A DNA stretch of 64,000 nt from contig JAGFBZ010000259.1 of NCBI GenBank assembly GCA_018398805.1, positions 1-64,000 on the forward strand, written 5' to 3'. The notes beneath the pieces are model-generated. The model made no database searches and was not told where the DNA came from. It saw only the letters and a program-made list of their open reading frames with translations. The number at the start of each line of letters is the position of its first letter. Positions within the stretch are counted from its first letter, which is position 1. This stretch comes from Hirundichthys speculiger. Its lineage: Eukaryota > Chordata > Actinopteri > Beloniformes > Exocoetidae. The translations under genes were made by a program, and so were the position numbers. Positions 44,771 to 56,817 of the stretch are shown piece by piece.

Positions 44771-45122
44771 CTATTACATAGTGATGGGTTGATGGCGCTT
44801 CATTGATAGTTTCAACACATTGCCAAACTGTATTGATACATGTCGATACTGTGTCACTGAATACTGACACCTGCTGGACATAATAAATCCCTACAGGCAA
44901 CCGAGTTGCCAGACTCAACTGACACCAATATGATGACCTAGTATGCAATAATAAAATGTAAATTATTGTCTTGTATATGGCATCATTGCATATCTTAATT
45001 TATATTTAAAATATCTTTGATATCTTCAGATACAGATATAGATTACAGATAGATGTATCATAATTTGAAAATCTAAGTGACCGTGTTGTGAATGAATATG
45101 CTTGTGGACTTTTTTTTTTTTT

Positions 45123-46803
45123 TCACAAATTTTTATTCAAAAAAATACGTTTTTCCAATGTTTTGAACTTTAGTCTATTGCTTTTTGGACAAAGTTCTCC
45201 AGCCTTAGAAAAGACCCTCTCACAAGGGACAGATGATGCTGGTGTGCAAAGAAACTGCAAGGCAAGCTGGAAGAGGTGCGGATACATTGGCGTTTGGTTT
45301 TTCCAGTATCTCAAAGGATCCTGGGACCTGGCAATATTGCCCTCTGCCAGGTACCTTCGCACCTCACACCTCCTCAAGGTGTTATCTAAAAAACGCTCTA
45401 GTGCAAGATAGAGCATTTTCATCATCAGGATGACCTTTGACCCTGACACTCGCCTCTCTTCAGACAACTCCACTGTAGCCTGATGGAAAGGAGCAAGCAC
45501 AAGAAGTATTCCTCCTATGGTATACTCATCGGCTGTAAGTGGAGTCAGATCCGTCTTTAGAGAGGCCAGAGACACCCACACTGGTTCCCTCTCATCACGC
45601 AGCCTTGACAGCATTTCATAGGTGCTATTCCAGCGTGTTGGCACCTCATTTTTCAGGGTTTCAGGGTTGGTCATCCCATCTGTTGCTGCACTTGAGCAAG
45701 CTTCTCCTCAGCTGTGGTGCTTGATCTGAAGTATGTGACAATGTGTCTAGCTTTGCTTCTGATGGATGCAAGTGTGGGGATCTGATCACATGACTTTCTA
45801 ACTAATACATTTAAACTATGTGCAATGCAAATTGTGTCGAATTTGGAGCCGTCTGGTGGATGCAATCATGTTTGGTGCTGCGTCGGTCACAAGCCCGACT
45901 GGTTATGGCCCAGTCCTCCACCATGCCCCTTTTGACTTGGGCCAAATTGTCAGCAGTGTGACTTTATGGAAAGTATTGCACTCCCAACACAGATGTACTA
46001 CAACTGCAAATTGTCAATAATGTAGTGACAGGTAAGAGCCAAGTAAGCCTCCATGTTCACAGATGTCCACATGTCAGCTGTTATACTCACTGCTAGTGAG
46101 TTGGCAAGACATATGAGGGCTCCAGGACCTGGACCAGTTCCCTGAACCCTCCACTCTCCACAATGCTGAGGGGCTGGCAGTCCTTCAGGATGAATTTAGC
46201 AGAGCCTCTTCCAGCATCTGCTTCCTGGAAGCTTGATGGTTGAAACATAAGTAAAGAATAATTAATTATTATCAAGTAATTATCAATAAGGCAACTGAAT
46301 AAGTTGTAGAATGGCTGTATATCTGAGTTCATCCTGGGTGTATCTGGGACTTCATTTTCATGACTGGCCCTATAATGTCTCAGCATTGAGGAGGTGGACT
46401 TGTTCAAATATGAAATGAAATGAATGAATGAAAATGAAAATGAAATGAAAAATACTTTATTAATCCCAGAAGGGAAATTCAACATTGTAGTAAGGGTTTT
46501 TTTTTCAACAATAAATGACAGCAATAATAATCAACAGCAATAATAATCATTAAATATGAAAGCTCTGTCGAGCAAAATTCAACATTTAACCTACAGAAAA
46601 TAATATGAATAGTAAACTAAGAGTCACTTTGAAATGAATTTGTATTCAGATAGATCAAGTGGGAACTTTGAGAGGAACAGGATGAAACAAGGAAATTAAA
46701 ACAAATACCTTATTTTTTGATATGAGATCAAAATTGTGCCATACGGTGGAAACCTTTCTTTTGGCATGAGGCTGATCCATACTTATTTCTGATTCTGATG
46801 ACA
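45123..46803 (-). pseudogene. hAT transposase (BED finger to C-terminal dimerisation domain), decayed
   Basis: Minus strand, 5' to 3'. The BED zinc-finger start KVSTVWHNFDLISKNK ends at a donor-like AAG/GTATTTG (46,709). The finger's end NKSTSSMLRHYRASHENE lies near 46,370, but the cysteine-bearing middle is absent. Then come ILKDCQPLSIVESGGFRELV, VTDAAPNMIAS, AHSLNVLVRKSCDQIPTL, NEVPTRWNSTYEMLSRLRD and the C-terminal hAT domain QFLCTPASSVPCERVFSKAG with DPLRYWKNQ before it. Frames are broken at several places, including a one-base shift at about 45,672 and a LINE tail insertion between the BED halves. It would have cut and pasted the element. Confidence 0.85.
46415..46551 (-). mobile_element. 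LINE 3' tail nested in the hAT element
   Basis: The 9-bp target AAATATGAA is duplicated at 46,406-46,414 and 46,552-46,560. The insert reads (TGAAA)n, ACTTTATTAATCCCAGAAGG and GAAATTCAACATTGTAGTA, the backwards end of an L2/Rex1-group LINE. Confidence 0.85.
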
Positions 46804-47020
46804 TGTGACAAAAGATCGGAGATTCTTTTGGCAGTGCATCCCGTCGACAGATGCGCTTCCTAATAAACACAGTTTGGCGCGTTACTGTCAATTCGAAACA
46901 GTACCTGTATCGGTCATGTGACTTTCTTAAAGCTAAACGCGCACCGACACGGATTTTGCTCTCTGAGCTCGACACATGCGCAGACACATCTGTGTTGCTG
47001 GACCCATCACTACTATTACC

Positions 47021-47421
47021 TATTACAGAATATATTGACGATCAAATCCAAATCCATATCCATCATTGCAACGATTTTCATCTAGCCCACTGGTTAACTC
47101 GCACATGATGCTAATGAATATCAGCTTTTTACTTTACATTTTCCAACAGGTACCATTATAGAAATATGCTTAGCCCATTTTATTGCATGCAGGTTCATTA
47201 CTGGCAATTTGAAGAGCTGACAATGGTATTAATAGGCGTTTTGTAGCGCCCAAAGAGGCGGAACTGAATCATTCATAATGAGTATTAAAATACATCATTT
47301 CAAACAGGGAGTAGTTTAAGTTGATTTCTGCTTTATTGTTTGTCCCAAATTCATTGTAGCCTATCATTTGTATGACCTGAACTGTGCACATGAGACTGTG
47401 GTCAGGGACAAAAATGTAAAA
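47021..47421. other. Spacer, nothing recognised
   Basis: No gene or repeat could be supported. Confidence 0.4.
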
Positions 47422-47758
47422 ATGGAGTGATGGCTTAAAAAAAAGAGGATTCCAGCTCAAGAAGATCAGCAGCAGGGGTCCCAAGATCAACCACCAGAAA
47501 GCCTACCACACCTGAGAAACGTATGGCACTTGGGCTGACACAGGTTCGAGGCTCCGTAAATATCAGCCAAACTTTTTAAAATATGGCTTTTCATACACAA
47601 AGAAAAACAACATAAAATACCCACAGCGTGTCATTTGCTCTGAAGTGCTGGCACACGAAAGCTTGAGGCCAGCAAAACTTAAGAGACATTTAAAGACAAA
47701 GCACAGCAGCTTCATTGATAAACCAATGGATTTTTTCAGCGCAAGGAGCAAGAACTAA
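47422..47758 (+). pseudogene. BED-finger relic of a domesticated-type hAT transposase (ZBED5/SCAND3-like)
   Basis: A plus-strand frame begins near an ATG at 47,422 with WLKKKRIPAQEDQQQ and, after stops, reads YQPNFLKYGFSYTKKNNIKY then PQRVICSEVLAHESLRPAKL and KRHLKTKHSSFIDKP before a stop at 47,758. The pattern C-x2-C...H-x3-H of the BED finger is visible but its first Cys position is Arg (QRVIC), which would abolish zinc binding. Two in-frame stops precede it. Such proteins occur as exapted genes and as Charlie/Buster transposons; here only the N-terminus remains. Confidence 0.6.
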
Positions 47759-47819
47759 AAAGACAACAAGCAGTGGTGAATGAGTATCTACAGTCCCTGC
47801 TAAGGCTCTGGCCGCTTCA

Positions 47820-48600
47820 TATTCAAATTTAAATTCAAATTCAAATATACTTTATTAATCCCCCAAGGAGGAAATTCAAGTTTCAGTACACCAGTCTGGT
47901 GTACTAGAGGAGCTGCTAGCGTCCAGCGCTCCTTTTCATGTCCGGTCCCGTGATCCGAGTGCTAACTCCAGTTAACAGCCGTTAAAACAGTTAACAGCCG
48001 TTAAAACAGTTAACAGCTGTTAAAACAGTTAACAGCCGTTAGAACCAGTATATCTCCATAAGGATGACCAGTGAGATATCTCCAGGTCAGAGGAGGAAAC
48101 ACCGATGAACCAGACCGTCTCCTCTGGGAAGACTGAGCTCCTTCAGTCCGGCGAGCGACGGAGCCGACCGTCCCAGAGCCCGGTTCATCATGCGGACCGG
48201 ACCAGGCCGTTGTCGTCTCCCCCGGCGGTGCTGGACCCCACCAGGTCACCAGACGGCCCCTGCCAGGTCAGCTGACCCATCCGGCGTGTAGACTGCTGGA
48301 CGGGGGCAGCATGCCGCCGCCGCTGCTACATCGGGGGCTCCCGTCCCAGCTCAGTGACGCTGCAGCCTGGATCCAGTGGCGGTGGTTGCCACGGGTAGCA
48401 GTTCAGGGCTACTTAGCTTAGCTTTCCCGAACCGGCCTCCAGCGACACCGTCCATGTCCACGGCGGCAGGTCTCCACCAGCCGCAAGAGGACTGATTCGC
48501 CCCCTGCAGACAGTATGTAGACATCCGACCGCAGATCACCACAAACCGGGCACAAACTGGAGCCTCCAGCGTCGCAGGGATAAGACTGTTAACTTCTTTA
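47820..48600 (-). mobile_element. GC-rich retroposon with L2-type tail, minus orientation
   Basis: The left end is (ATTCAAA)n, TACTTTATTAATCCCCCAAG and GAGGAAATTCAAGTTTCAG, an L2/Rex1-group 3' tail read backwards. About 700 bp of GC-rich noncoding sequence follows (for example CCGGCGAGCGACGGAGCCG), up to AT-rich DNA. The right boundary is estimated. It contains a 19-bp tandem repeat at 47,972-48,042. Confidence 0.5.
47972..48042. repeat. 19-bp tandem repeat, about 3.7 units
   Basis: TTAACAGCCGTTAAAACAG repeated with one CCG-to-CTG change. Confidence 0.9.
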
Positions 48601-48639
48601 AATCACGGCCGCTGCAAAGCAGACTCTTTGCCACACTCT

Positions 48640-48900
48640 GTTATGAAATGGGATCAGACCACGAAGCACTTCTCTTTGTCACAACAGCCTGCCACCTCTT
48701 CCTTATGGTGGTCACCAGCCTGGTTACACATTACTGTGAGATGGCGTCCCATTCTTCGACTAGCATTTGTTGTCAGCCAACGTGGCTGTGTTGGTCACTC
48801 TGGCACCAACAGCATTCCCAAGCTGATCCCACAAATAACCATTGTGATTGGGGTCAGGCTTGCAGGCCATTCCATTGTCTCCAGATCATCATCATGCCTC
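48640..48900 (-). pseudogene. Tc1-like transposase C-terminal fragment
   Basis: The minus strand contains MEWPACKPDPN...HLWDQLG-like sequence and ARVTNTATLAD, corresponding to the WPA-x-SPDLNPIE-x-LWDQLG end of Tc1-like transposases, followed by NGTPSHS and a decayed tail. Frameshifts and stops are present. Only about 260 bp remains, with no terminal repeats. It is a different Tc1 family from the element at 49.6 kb. Confidence 0.6.
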
Positions 48901-48967
48901 ATTATTTTCAGAGAGGGAAACGCTGCCCCATCATACTGCCTCCAGCAAAAGATGTTATTCTATCAGT

Positions 48968-49265
48968 GCAAGGACAGGCAAGGCAAGTTTCTTTGAAGGG
49001 CACAATTTGTACAAAAGGCAATTAAAAATGCTTTACAGATATATAAAAGAAGGCAAATAAAATAATTCCATGAAACATAAAAATAATCATTAATAAATTA
49101 AATAAAAAATAAAGAGTGCAGATAAAATCCTTTCAGTCATCATCTTCACATCTAAACAGAACTGTTTTCAGTCTGGATCTGAACATTGTCAGAGTTCAGG
49201 TCTGTCTCACATCTTCTAGAAGACTGGTCCAGATTTTAGGAGCATAAAACCGAAACGCAGCTTCA
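48968..49265 (-). mobile_element. LINE 3' portion with (GCCTT)n tail, minus orientation
   Basis: AGGCAAGGCAAGTTTCTTTG, CAATTTGTACAAAAGGCAAT, GTTTTCAGTCTGGATCTGAA and GATTTTAGGAGCATAAAACC are hallmarks of a common fish retroposon read backwards. Noncoding. Confidence 0.55.
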
Positions 49266-49634
49266 CCTTGCAGCAATCACTGAAGCGTTTTCCATGTATT
49301 CTCCACACCCAATGATCCAAGTGCCATAGACAGAATCTGGACTGGATTGTCAGCACCCAAAGGTTCCAGAAGTTCAAAACAAGATTCAAATGCAACAGGA
49401 AAAAATAAAAGAAAGCTGTTTAGCACTAGCACAGACAATCCTGCAAATCTTTCATGGGCACAACCTACATACTCAGCGTTGTTGCTTATCTCGCAAATGT
49501 TTCCATTCAAATGTTGCACCAAATGGAAACAAAAACAGACTTTCTAATGTATAAGATGTATTGCCAAGAAGCCTTCTTAAAACAAAGAAACAATCTACTA
49601 AGCACAAATTTCCTTACATTTTGTGCTTACTTTA
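49266..49634. other. Spacer, nothing recognised
   Basis: AT-rich sequence before the Tc1-like element; the short frames have no recognisable features. Confidence 0.4.
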
Positions 49635-49922
49635 TACACTACTCAAAAGAATTAAAGTAACACTTTGTAATCTGAGTATAGCATCAAGTCAATTAAACTC
49701 CTGGGATATTGATTTGGTCAGGTAAGTAGCAGAGGGGGTTGTTAATCAGTTTCAGCTGCTTTGGTGTTAATGAAATTAACAACAGGTGCACTAGAGGGGC
49801 AACAACGAGACGACCATCAAAACAGGATCACCTGGTTTTACAGGTGGAGGCCACTGACATTGTTTTCCCCTCCTCATCTTTTCTGACTCTTTTTCACCGG
49901 TTTAACATTTGGCTAGGGTCAC

Positions 49923-52900
49923 TGTCACTACTGTTAGCATGAGGCGCTACCTGGACCCTACAGAGGTTGCACAGGTGTCACTACTGTTAGCATGAGGCGA
50001 TACCTGGACCCTACAGAGGTTGCACAGGTGTCACTACTGTTAGCATGAGGCGCTACCTGGACCCTACAGAGGTTGCACAGGTGTCACTACTGTTAGCATG
50101 AGGCGCTACCTGGACCCTACAGAGGTTGCACAGGTGTCACTACTGTTAGCATGAGGCGATACCTGGACCCTACAGAGGTTGCACAGGTGTCACTACTGTT
50201 AGCATGAGGCGCTACCTGGACCCTACAGAGGTTGCACAGGTGTCACTACTGTTAGCATGAGGCGCTACCTGGACCCTACAGAGGTTGCACAGGTGTCACT
50301 ACTGTTAGCATGAGGCGCTACCTGGACCCTACAGAGGTTGCACAGGTGTCACTACTGTTAGCATGAGGCGCTACCTGGACCCTACAGAGGTTGCACAGGT
50401 GTCACTACTGTTAGCATGAGGCGATACCTGGACCCTACAGAGGTTGCACAGGTGTCACTACTGTTAGCATGAGGCGATACCTGGACCCTACAGAGGTTGC
50501 ACAGGTGTCACTACTGTTAGCATGAGGCGCTACCTGGACCCTACAGAGGTTGCACAGGTGTCACTACTGTTAGCATGAGGCGATACCTGGACCCTACAGA
50601 GGTTGCACAGGTGTCACTACTGTTAGCATGAGGCGCTACCTGGACCCTACAGAGGTTGCACAGGTGTCACTACTGTTAGCATGAGGCGATACCTGGACCC
50701 TACAGAGGTTGCACAGGTGTCACTACTGTTAGCATGAGGCGCTACCTGGACCCTACAGAGGTTGCACAGGTGTCACTACTGTTAGCATGAGGCGCTACCT
50801 GGACCCTACAGAGGTTGCACAGGTGTCACTACTGTTAGCATGAGGCGCTACCTGGACCCTACAGAGGTTGCACAGGTGTCACTACTGTTAGCATGAGGCG
50901 CTACCTGGACCCTACAGAGGTTGCACAGGTGTCACTACTGTTAGCATGAGGCGCTACCTGGACCCTACAGAGGTTGCACAGGTGTCACTACTGTTAGCAT
51001 GAGGCGCTACCTGGACCCTACAGAGGTTGCACAGGTGTCACTACTGTTAGCATGAGGCGATACCTGGACCCTACAGAGGTTGCACAGGTGTCACTACTGT
51101 TAGCATGAGGCGCTACCTGGACCCTACAGAGGTTGCACAGGTGTCACTACTGTTAGCATGAGGCGATACCTGGACCCTACAGAGGTTGCACAGGTGTCAC
51201 TACTGTTAGCATGAGGCGCTACCTGGACCCTACAGAGGTTGCACAGGTGTCACTACTGTTAGCATGAGGCGATACCTGGACCCTACAGAGGTTGCACAGG
51301 TGTCACTACTGTTAGCATGAGGCGATACCTGGACCCTACAGAGGTTGCACAGGTGTCACTACTGTTAGCATGAGGCGATACCTGGACCCTACAGAGGTTG
51401 CACAGGTGTCACTACTGTTAGCATGAGGCGCTACCTGGACCCTACAGAGGTTGCACAGGTGTCACTACTGTTAGCATGAGGCGCTACCTGGACCCTACAG
51501 AGGTTGCACAGGTGTCACTACTGTTAGCATGAGGCGCTACCTGGACCCTACAGAGGTTGCACAGGTGTCACTACTGTTAGCATGAGGCGCTACCTGGACC
51601 CTACAGAGGTTGCACAGGTGTCACTACTGTTAGCATGAGGCGATACCTGGACCCTACAGAGGTTGCACAGGTGTCACTACTGTTAGCATGAGGCGCTACC
51701 TGGACCCTACAGAGGTTGCACAGGTGTCACTACTGTTAGCATGAGGCGCTACCTGGACCCTACAGAGGTTGCACAGGTGTCACTACTGTTAGCATGAGGC
51801 GATACCTGGACCCTACAGAGGTTGCACAGGTGTCACTACTGTTAGCATGAGGCGACTACCTGGACCCTACAGAGGTTGCACAGGTGTCACTACTGTTAGC
51901 ATGAGGCGATACCTGGACCCTACAGAGGTTGCACAGGTGTCACTACTGTTAGCATGAGGCGCTACCTGGACCCTACAGAGGTTGCACAGGTGTCACTACT
52001 GTTAGCATGAGGCGCTACCTGGACCCTACAGAGGTTGCACAGGTGTCACTACTGTTAGCATGAGGCGCTACCTGGACCCTACAGAGGTTGCACAGGTGTC
52101 ACTACTGTTAGCATGAGGCGCTACCTGGACCCTACAGAGGTTGCACAGGTGTCACTACTGTTAGCATGAGGCGCTACCTGGACCCTACAGAGGTTGCACA
52201 GGTGTCACTACTGTTAGCATGAGGCGCTACCTGGACCCTACAGAGGTTGCACAGGTGTCACTACTGTTAGCATGAGGCGCTACCTGGACCCTACAGAGGT
52301 TGCACAGGTGTCACTACTGTTAGCATGAGGCGATACCTGGACCCTACAGAGGTTGCACAGGTGTCACTACTGTTAGCATGAGGCGATACCTGGACCCTAC
52401 AGAGGTTGCACAGGTGTCACTACTGTTAGCATGAGGCGCTACCTGGACCCTACAGAGGTTGCACAGGTGTCACTACTGTTAGCATGAGGCGCTACCTGGA
52501 CCCTACAGAGGTTGCACAGGTGTCACTACTGTTAGCATGAGGCGATACCTGGACCCTACAGAGGTTGCACAGGTGTCACTACTGTTAGCATGAGGCGCTA
52601 CCTGGACCCTACAGAGGTTGCACAGGTGTCACTACTGTTAGCATGAGGCGCTACCTGGACCCTACAGAGGTTGCACAGGTGTCACTACTGTTAGCATGAG
52701 GCGATACCTGGACCCTACAGAGGTTTGCACAGGTGTCACTACTGTTAGCATGAGGCGATACCTGGACCCTACAGAGGTTGCACAGGTGTCACTACTGTTA
52801 GCATGAGGCGATACCTGGACCCTACAGAGGTTGCACAGGTGTCACTACTGTTAGCATGAGGCGCTACCTGGACCCTACAGAGGTTGCACAGGTGTCACTA

Positions 52901-54536
52901 CTGTTAGCATGAGGCGATACCTGGACCCTACAGAGGTTGCACAGGTGTCACTACTGTTAGCATGAGGCGATACCTGGACCCTACAGAGGTTGCACAGGTG
53001 TCACTACTGTTAGCATGAGGCGCTACCTGGACCCTACAGAGGTTGCACAGGTGTCACTACTGTTAGCATGAGGCGATACCTGGACCCTACAGAGGTTGCA
53101 CAGGTGTCACTACTGTTAGCATGAGGCGATACCTGGACCCTACAGAGGTTGCACAGGTGTCACTACTGTTAGCATGAGGCGCTACCTGGACCCTACAGAG
53201 GTTGCACAGGTGTCACTACTGTTAGCATGAGGCGCTACCTGGACCCTACAGAGGTTGCACAGGTGTCACTACTGTTAGCATGAGGCGCTACCTGGACCCT
53301 ACAGAGGTTGCACAGGTGTCACTACTGTTAGCATGAGGCGATACCTGGACCCTACAGAGGTTGCACAGGTGTCACTACTGTTAGCATGAGGCGATACCTG
53401 GACCCTACAGAGGTTGCACAGGTGTCACTACTGTTAGCATGAGGCGATACCTGGACCCTACAGAGGTTGCACAGGTTGTCACTACTGTTAGCATGAGGCG
53501 ATACCTGGACCCTACAGAGGTTGCACAGGTGTCACTACTGTTAGCATGAGGCGATACCTGGACCCTACAGAGGTTGCACAGGTGTCACTACTGTTAGCAT
53601 GAGGCGATACCTGGACCCTACAGAGGTTGCACAGGTGTCACTACTGTTAGCATGAGGCGATACCTGGACCCTACAGAGGTTGCACAGGTGTCACTACTGT
53701 TAGCATGAGGCGATACCTGGACCCTACAGAGGTTGCACAGGTGTCACTACTGTTAGCATGAGGCGCTACCTGGACCCTACAGAGGTTGCACAGGTGTCAC
53801 TACTGTTAGCATGAGGCGATACCTGGACCCTACAGAGGTTGCACAGGTGTCACTACTGTTAGCATGAGGCGATACCTGGACCCTACAGAGGTTGCACAGG
53901 TGTCACTACTGTTAGCATGAGGCGCTACCTGGACCCTACAGAGGTTGCACAGGTGTCACTACTGTTAGCATGAGGCGATACCTGGACCCTACAGAGGTTG
54001 CACAGGTGTCACTACTGTTAGCATGAGGCGATACCTGGACCCTACAGAGGTTGCACAGGTGTCACTACTGTTAGCATGAGGCGCTACCTGGACCCTACAG
54101 AGGTTGCACAGGTGTCACTACTGTTAGCATGAGGCGCTACCTGGACCCTACAGAGGTTGCACAGGTGTCACTACTGTTAGCATGAGGCGCTACCTGGACC
54201 CTACAGAGGTTGCACAGGTGTCACTACTGTTAGCATGAGGCGATACCTGGACCCTACAGAGGTTGCACAGGTGTCACTACTGTTAGCATGAGGCGCTACC
54301 TGGACCCTACAGAGGTTGCACAGGTGTCACTACTGTTAGCATGAGGCGATACCTGGACCCTACAGAGGTTGCACAGGTGTCACTACTGTTAGCATGAGGC
54401 GATACCTGGACCCTACAGAGGTTGCACAGGTGTCACTACTGTTAGCATGAGGCGATACCTGGACCCTACAGAGGTAGCACAGGTGTCACTACTGTTAGCA
54501 TGAGGCGATACCTGGACCCTACAGAGGTTGCACAGG
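49923..54536 (+). repeat. 53-bp tandem array (87 units) spanning the transposase start codon
   Basis: The unit begins TGTCACTACTGTTAGCATGA and ends GAGGTTGCACAGG. First ATG at 49,939, last at 54,500; the distance minus three single-base insertions is exactly 86 x 53. The only frequent variant is GGCGCTACC/GGCGATACC. Single-base insertions occur at about 51,852, 52,725 and 53,476, and the penultimate unit has GAGGTAGCAC. Every unit encodes [18 protein letters not shown] and stops at a TGA that overlaps the next start as ATGA. The last unit leads into the real transposase frame (…CACAGGCAGTCC). Confidence 0.97.
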
Positions 54537-55537
54537 CAGTCCAACTCCTCCAGGATGGCACATCAATACGTGCCATTGCCAGAAGGTTTGCTGTGTCTCC
54601 CAGCACCATCTCAAGAGCATGGAGGAGATTCCAGGAGACAGGCAGTTACTCCAGGAGAGCTGGACAGGGCCGTAGAAGGTCTACAACCCATCAGCAGGAC
54701 CGCTATCTGCTCCTTTGTGCAAGGAGGAGCAGGAGGAGCACTGCCAGAGCCCTACAAAATGACCTCCAGCAGGCCACTGGTGTGAATGTCTCTGACCAAA
54801 CAATCAGAAACAGACTTCATGAGGGGGGCCTGAGGGCCCGACGTCCTCTAGTGGGCCCTGTGCTCACTGCCCGGCACCGTGGAGCTCGATTGGCATTGGC
54901 AACACCGGAATTGGCAAGTCGGCCACTGGCGCCCTGTGCTTTTCACAGATGAGAGCAGGTTCACCCTGAGCACATGTGACAGACGTGAAAGGGTCTGGAG
55001 AAGCCGTGGAGAACGTTCTGCTGCCTGTAACATGGTTCAGCATGAGCGGTTTGGTGGTGGGTCAGTGATGGTCTGGTCCATATCCATGGAGGGACCACAG
55101 ACCTGTACAGGCTAGACAACGGCACCCTGACTGCCATTAGGTATGGGGATGAAATCCTTGCACCCATTGTCAGACCCTCTGCTGGTGCAGTGGGTCCTGG
55201 GTTCCTCCTGGTGCACGACAATGCCCGGCCTCATGTGGTGAGAGTATGCAGACAGTTCCTGGAGGATGAAGGAATTGATACCATTGATTGGCCCCCACGC
55301 TCGCCTGACCTAAATCCAATAGAACACCTCTGGGACATTATGTTTCCATCCATCCGACGCCGCCAGGTTGCACCTCAGACTGTCCAGGAGCTCAGTGATG
55401 TCCTGGTCCAGATCTGGGAGGAGATACCCCAGGACGCCATCCGTCGTCTCATTAGGAGCCCCGACGTTGTCAGGCATGCATACACGCACGTGGGGGCCAT
55501 ACAAATTACTGAATACCATTTTGAGTTGCTGCAATGA
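54500..55537 (+). pseudogene. Tc1-like transposase, DD34E, frameshifted
   Basis: The start at 54,500 is the last ATG of the array. The N-terminal paired-like helix-turn-helix domain reads [40 protein letters not shown] and [16 protein letters not shown]. The catalytic core has the first Asp in VLFTDESRF, the second in LVHDNARPHVV and the Glu in PRSPDLNPIEHLWD, with 34 residues between the last two. It ends at TEYHFELLQ (stop near 55,537). Breaks: a shift at about 54,900 after [10 protein letters not shown] and another at about 55,080-55,110 after SVMVW. The enzyme that would excise and insert the element at TA is therefore not made intact. Confidence 0.9.
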
Positions 55538-55770
55538 AATTTCAGCTAAATGGACTAGCCTGCTGCATCATTTTTTCACTGTAATTTTTGGGTTGTCTTT
55601 GAATTCAGCCCTCTGTAGGTTGATAATTTTCATTTCCATCAAATGATGTGGCATCCTTTTGTTCCTAACACATCACCCAGTCCATATCAGTATAAATAAA
55701 CAGCATGATTTTTTTCCATTGAGATCTGATGAGTTTTCAAAGTGTTCCTTTAATTTTTTTGAGCAGTGTA

Positions 55771-56620
55771 TGTAGATGAAAGAGAACATAATATACAAGT
55801 GTATCCCTTGTAGCAGATGTAGCAAACCAGCAGGTGGCAGGATGATGCAGTAACAGACAATCCAGAGTACAGATCACAGGGAAGCTTGCTGTTACCTCCA
55901 CATGAATTGATCATTCTCTGGGTCCGTTGGTCTGTGGGTCAGCTGATGGACTCGAGGAAGGAAGTTGTTTTCGCCCTCTGGGCAGCCCAATACTTCATTA
56001 CTTACCCTCATTCTTTATGCGGATCACATGCACATGCAAACCTGCCAATGGCTGACACAGGCTATGCTACGTTATAGTAAAGTTTCTATACTAAATATAT
56101 GCAGGCTGTAAAAGATCAGTTTAATCAGTCTTGTAAAACATGGTGTATATGAGTGCTCAGATTAAATTGTTCTGAATAGCAATTATTGACCAACCTCAAT
56201 ATGTTCAACTAGATAATACAGTTAAAATTAAGTGACTGCCATTGCACTGTGTTGTATTAAGCTGTGCTATTTGGCAAAAGAAAAACCGGAAAATGATTGT
56301 TTTGCCCTTCAGAGTAAAGTAAATACTTATTTCACGCATGCGCACACACATTTAGTTTAATTTAATTCAAAAATAATGTATTAATTATAATTATTCGTTT
56401 ATTGATTTTGCAGTAGTTGTCACAGCTTTTGGATTTTTTTTTTTACATTTCTGTAGTATCTTGCTGTAATGTAAAGATAACATTAGTGCATTTAGAATAA
56501 ATAAATAAAATAGTTTTATGGAGGTGGCAGCAAGTGAGTTCATCATGAGTGACATACATATCCTAATAAAAAGAGAGATTTAAAAGCACCTTAAGTACAT
56601 AAGATCACATGAATTTGTCC
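55771..56620. other. AT-rich spacer, nothing recognised
   Basis: No coding sequence or mobile-element end supported; short frames lack recognisable features. Confidence 0.4.
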
Positions 56621-56817
56621 AATTCTCGATGTCAGCGTGATGTCAGGCACCATGTGATCGGCCATGGTTACACTTCCGGTTTTGAGGGGATGAGGGGGCA
56701 AACAAACTTGCATTCAGGTATTTTTCACTCACAGTTCCTTCAGTTATTTTCACTTTAACGTCTTTATTGTATTTTAACTTAGTTTGGCGATCATCACGGG
56801 TGCCTGTGGTGGCGAGC

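Larger units (their letters stand above)
44779..47012 (-). mobile_element. hAT transposon, complete ends, inactive
   Basis: Left end TAGTGATGGGT and right end ACCCATCACTA are inverted. They are flanked by 8-bp target duplications CTATTACA (44,771-44,778) and CTATTACC (47,013-47,020), 7 of 8 identical, the size expected for hAT elements. Subterminal AGTTTCAACACATTGCCAAA and its inverted partner near 46,870 add support. It carries a decayed transposase on the minus strand and a nested LINE tail. Length 2,234 bp. Confidence 0.85.
49637..55768 (+). mobile_element. Tc1-like DD34E transposon with expanded internal minisatellite
   Basis: Inverted ends CACTACTCAAAAGAATTAAA and, at the right, the complement of CACTGCTCAAAAAAATTAAA, continuing to AACACTTT at both ends. 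Both are flanked by TA (49,635-49,636; 55,769-55,770), the Tc1/mariner target. Total 6,132 bp, of which 4.56 kb is extra copies of a 53-bp segment; without them the element is about 1.57 kb, a normal Tc1 length. The transposase is frameshifted. Confidence 0.9.

Noticed and set aside
49923..54536. A repetitive protein gene across the 53-bp array
   Set aside because: Each unit ends in TGA and 53 is not a multiple of 3, so no long product is possible.
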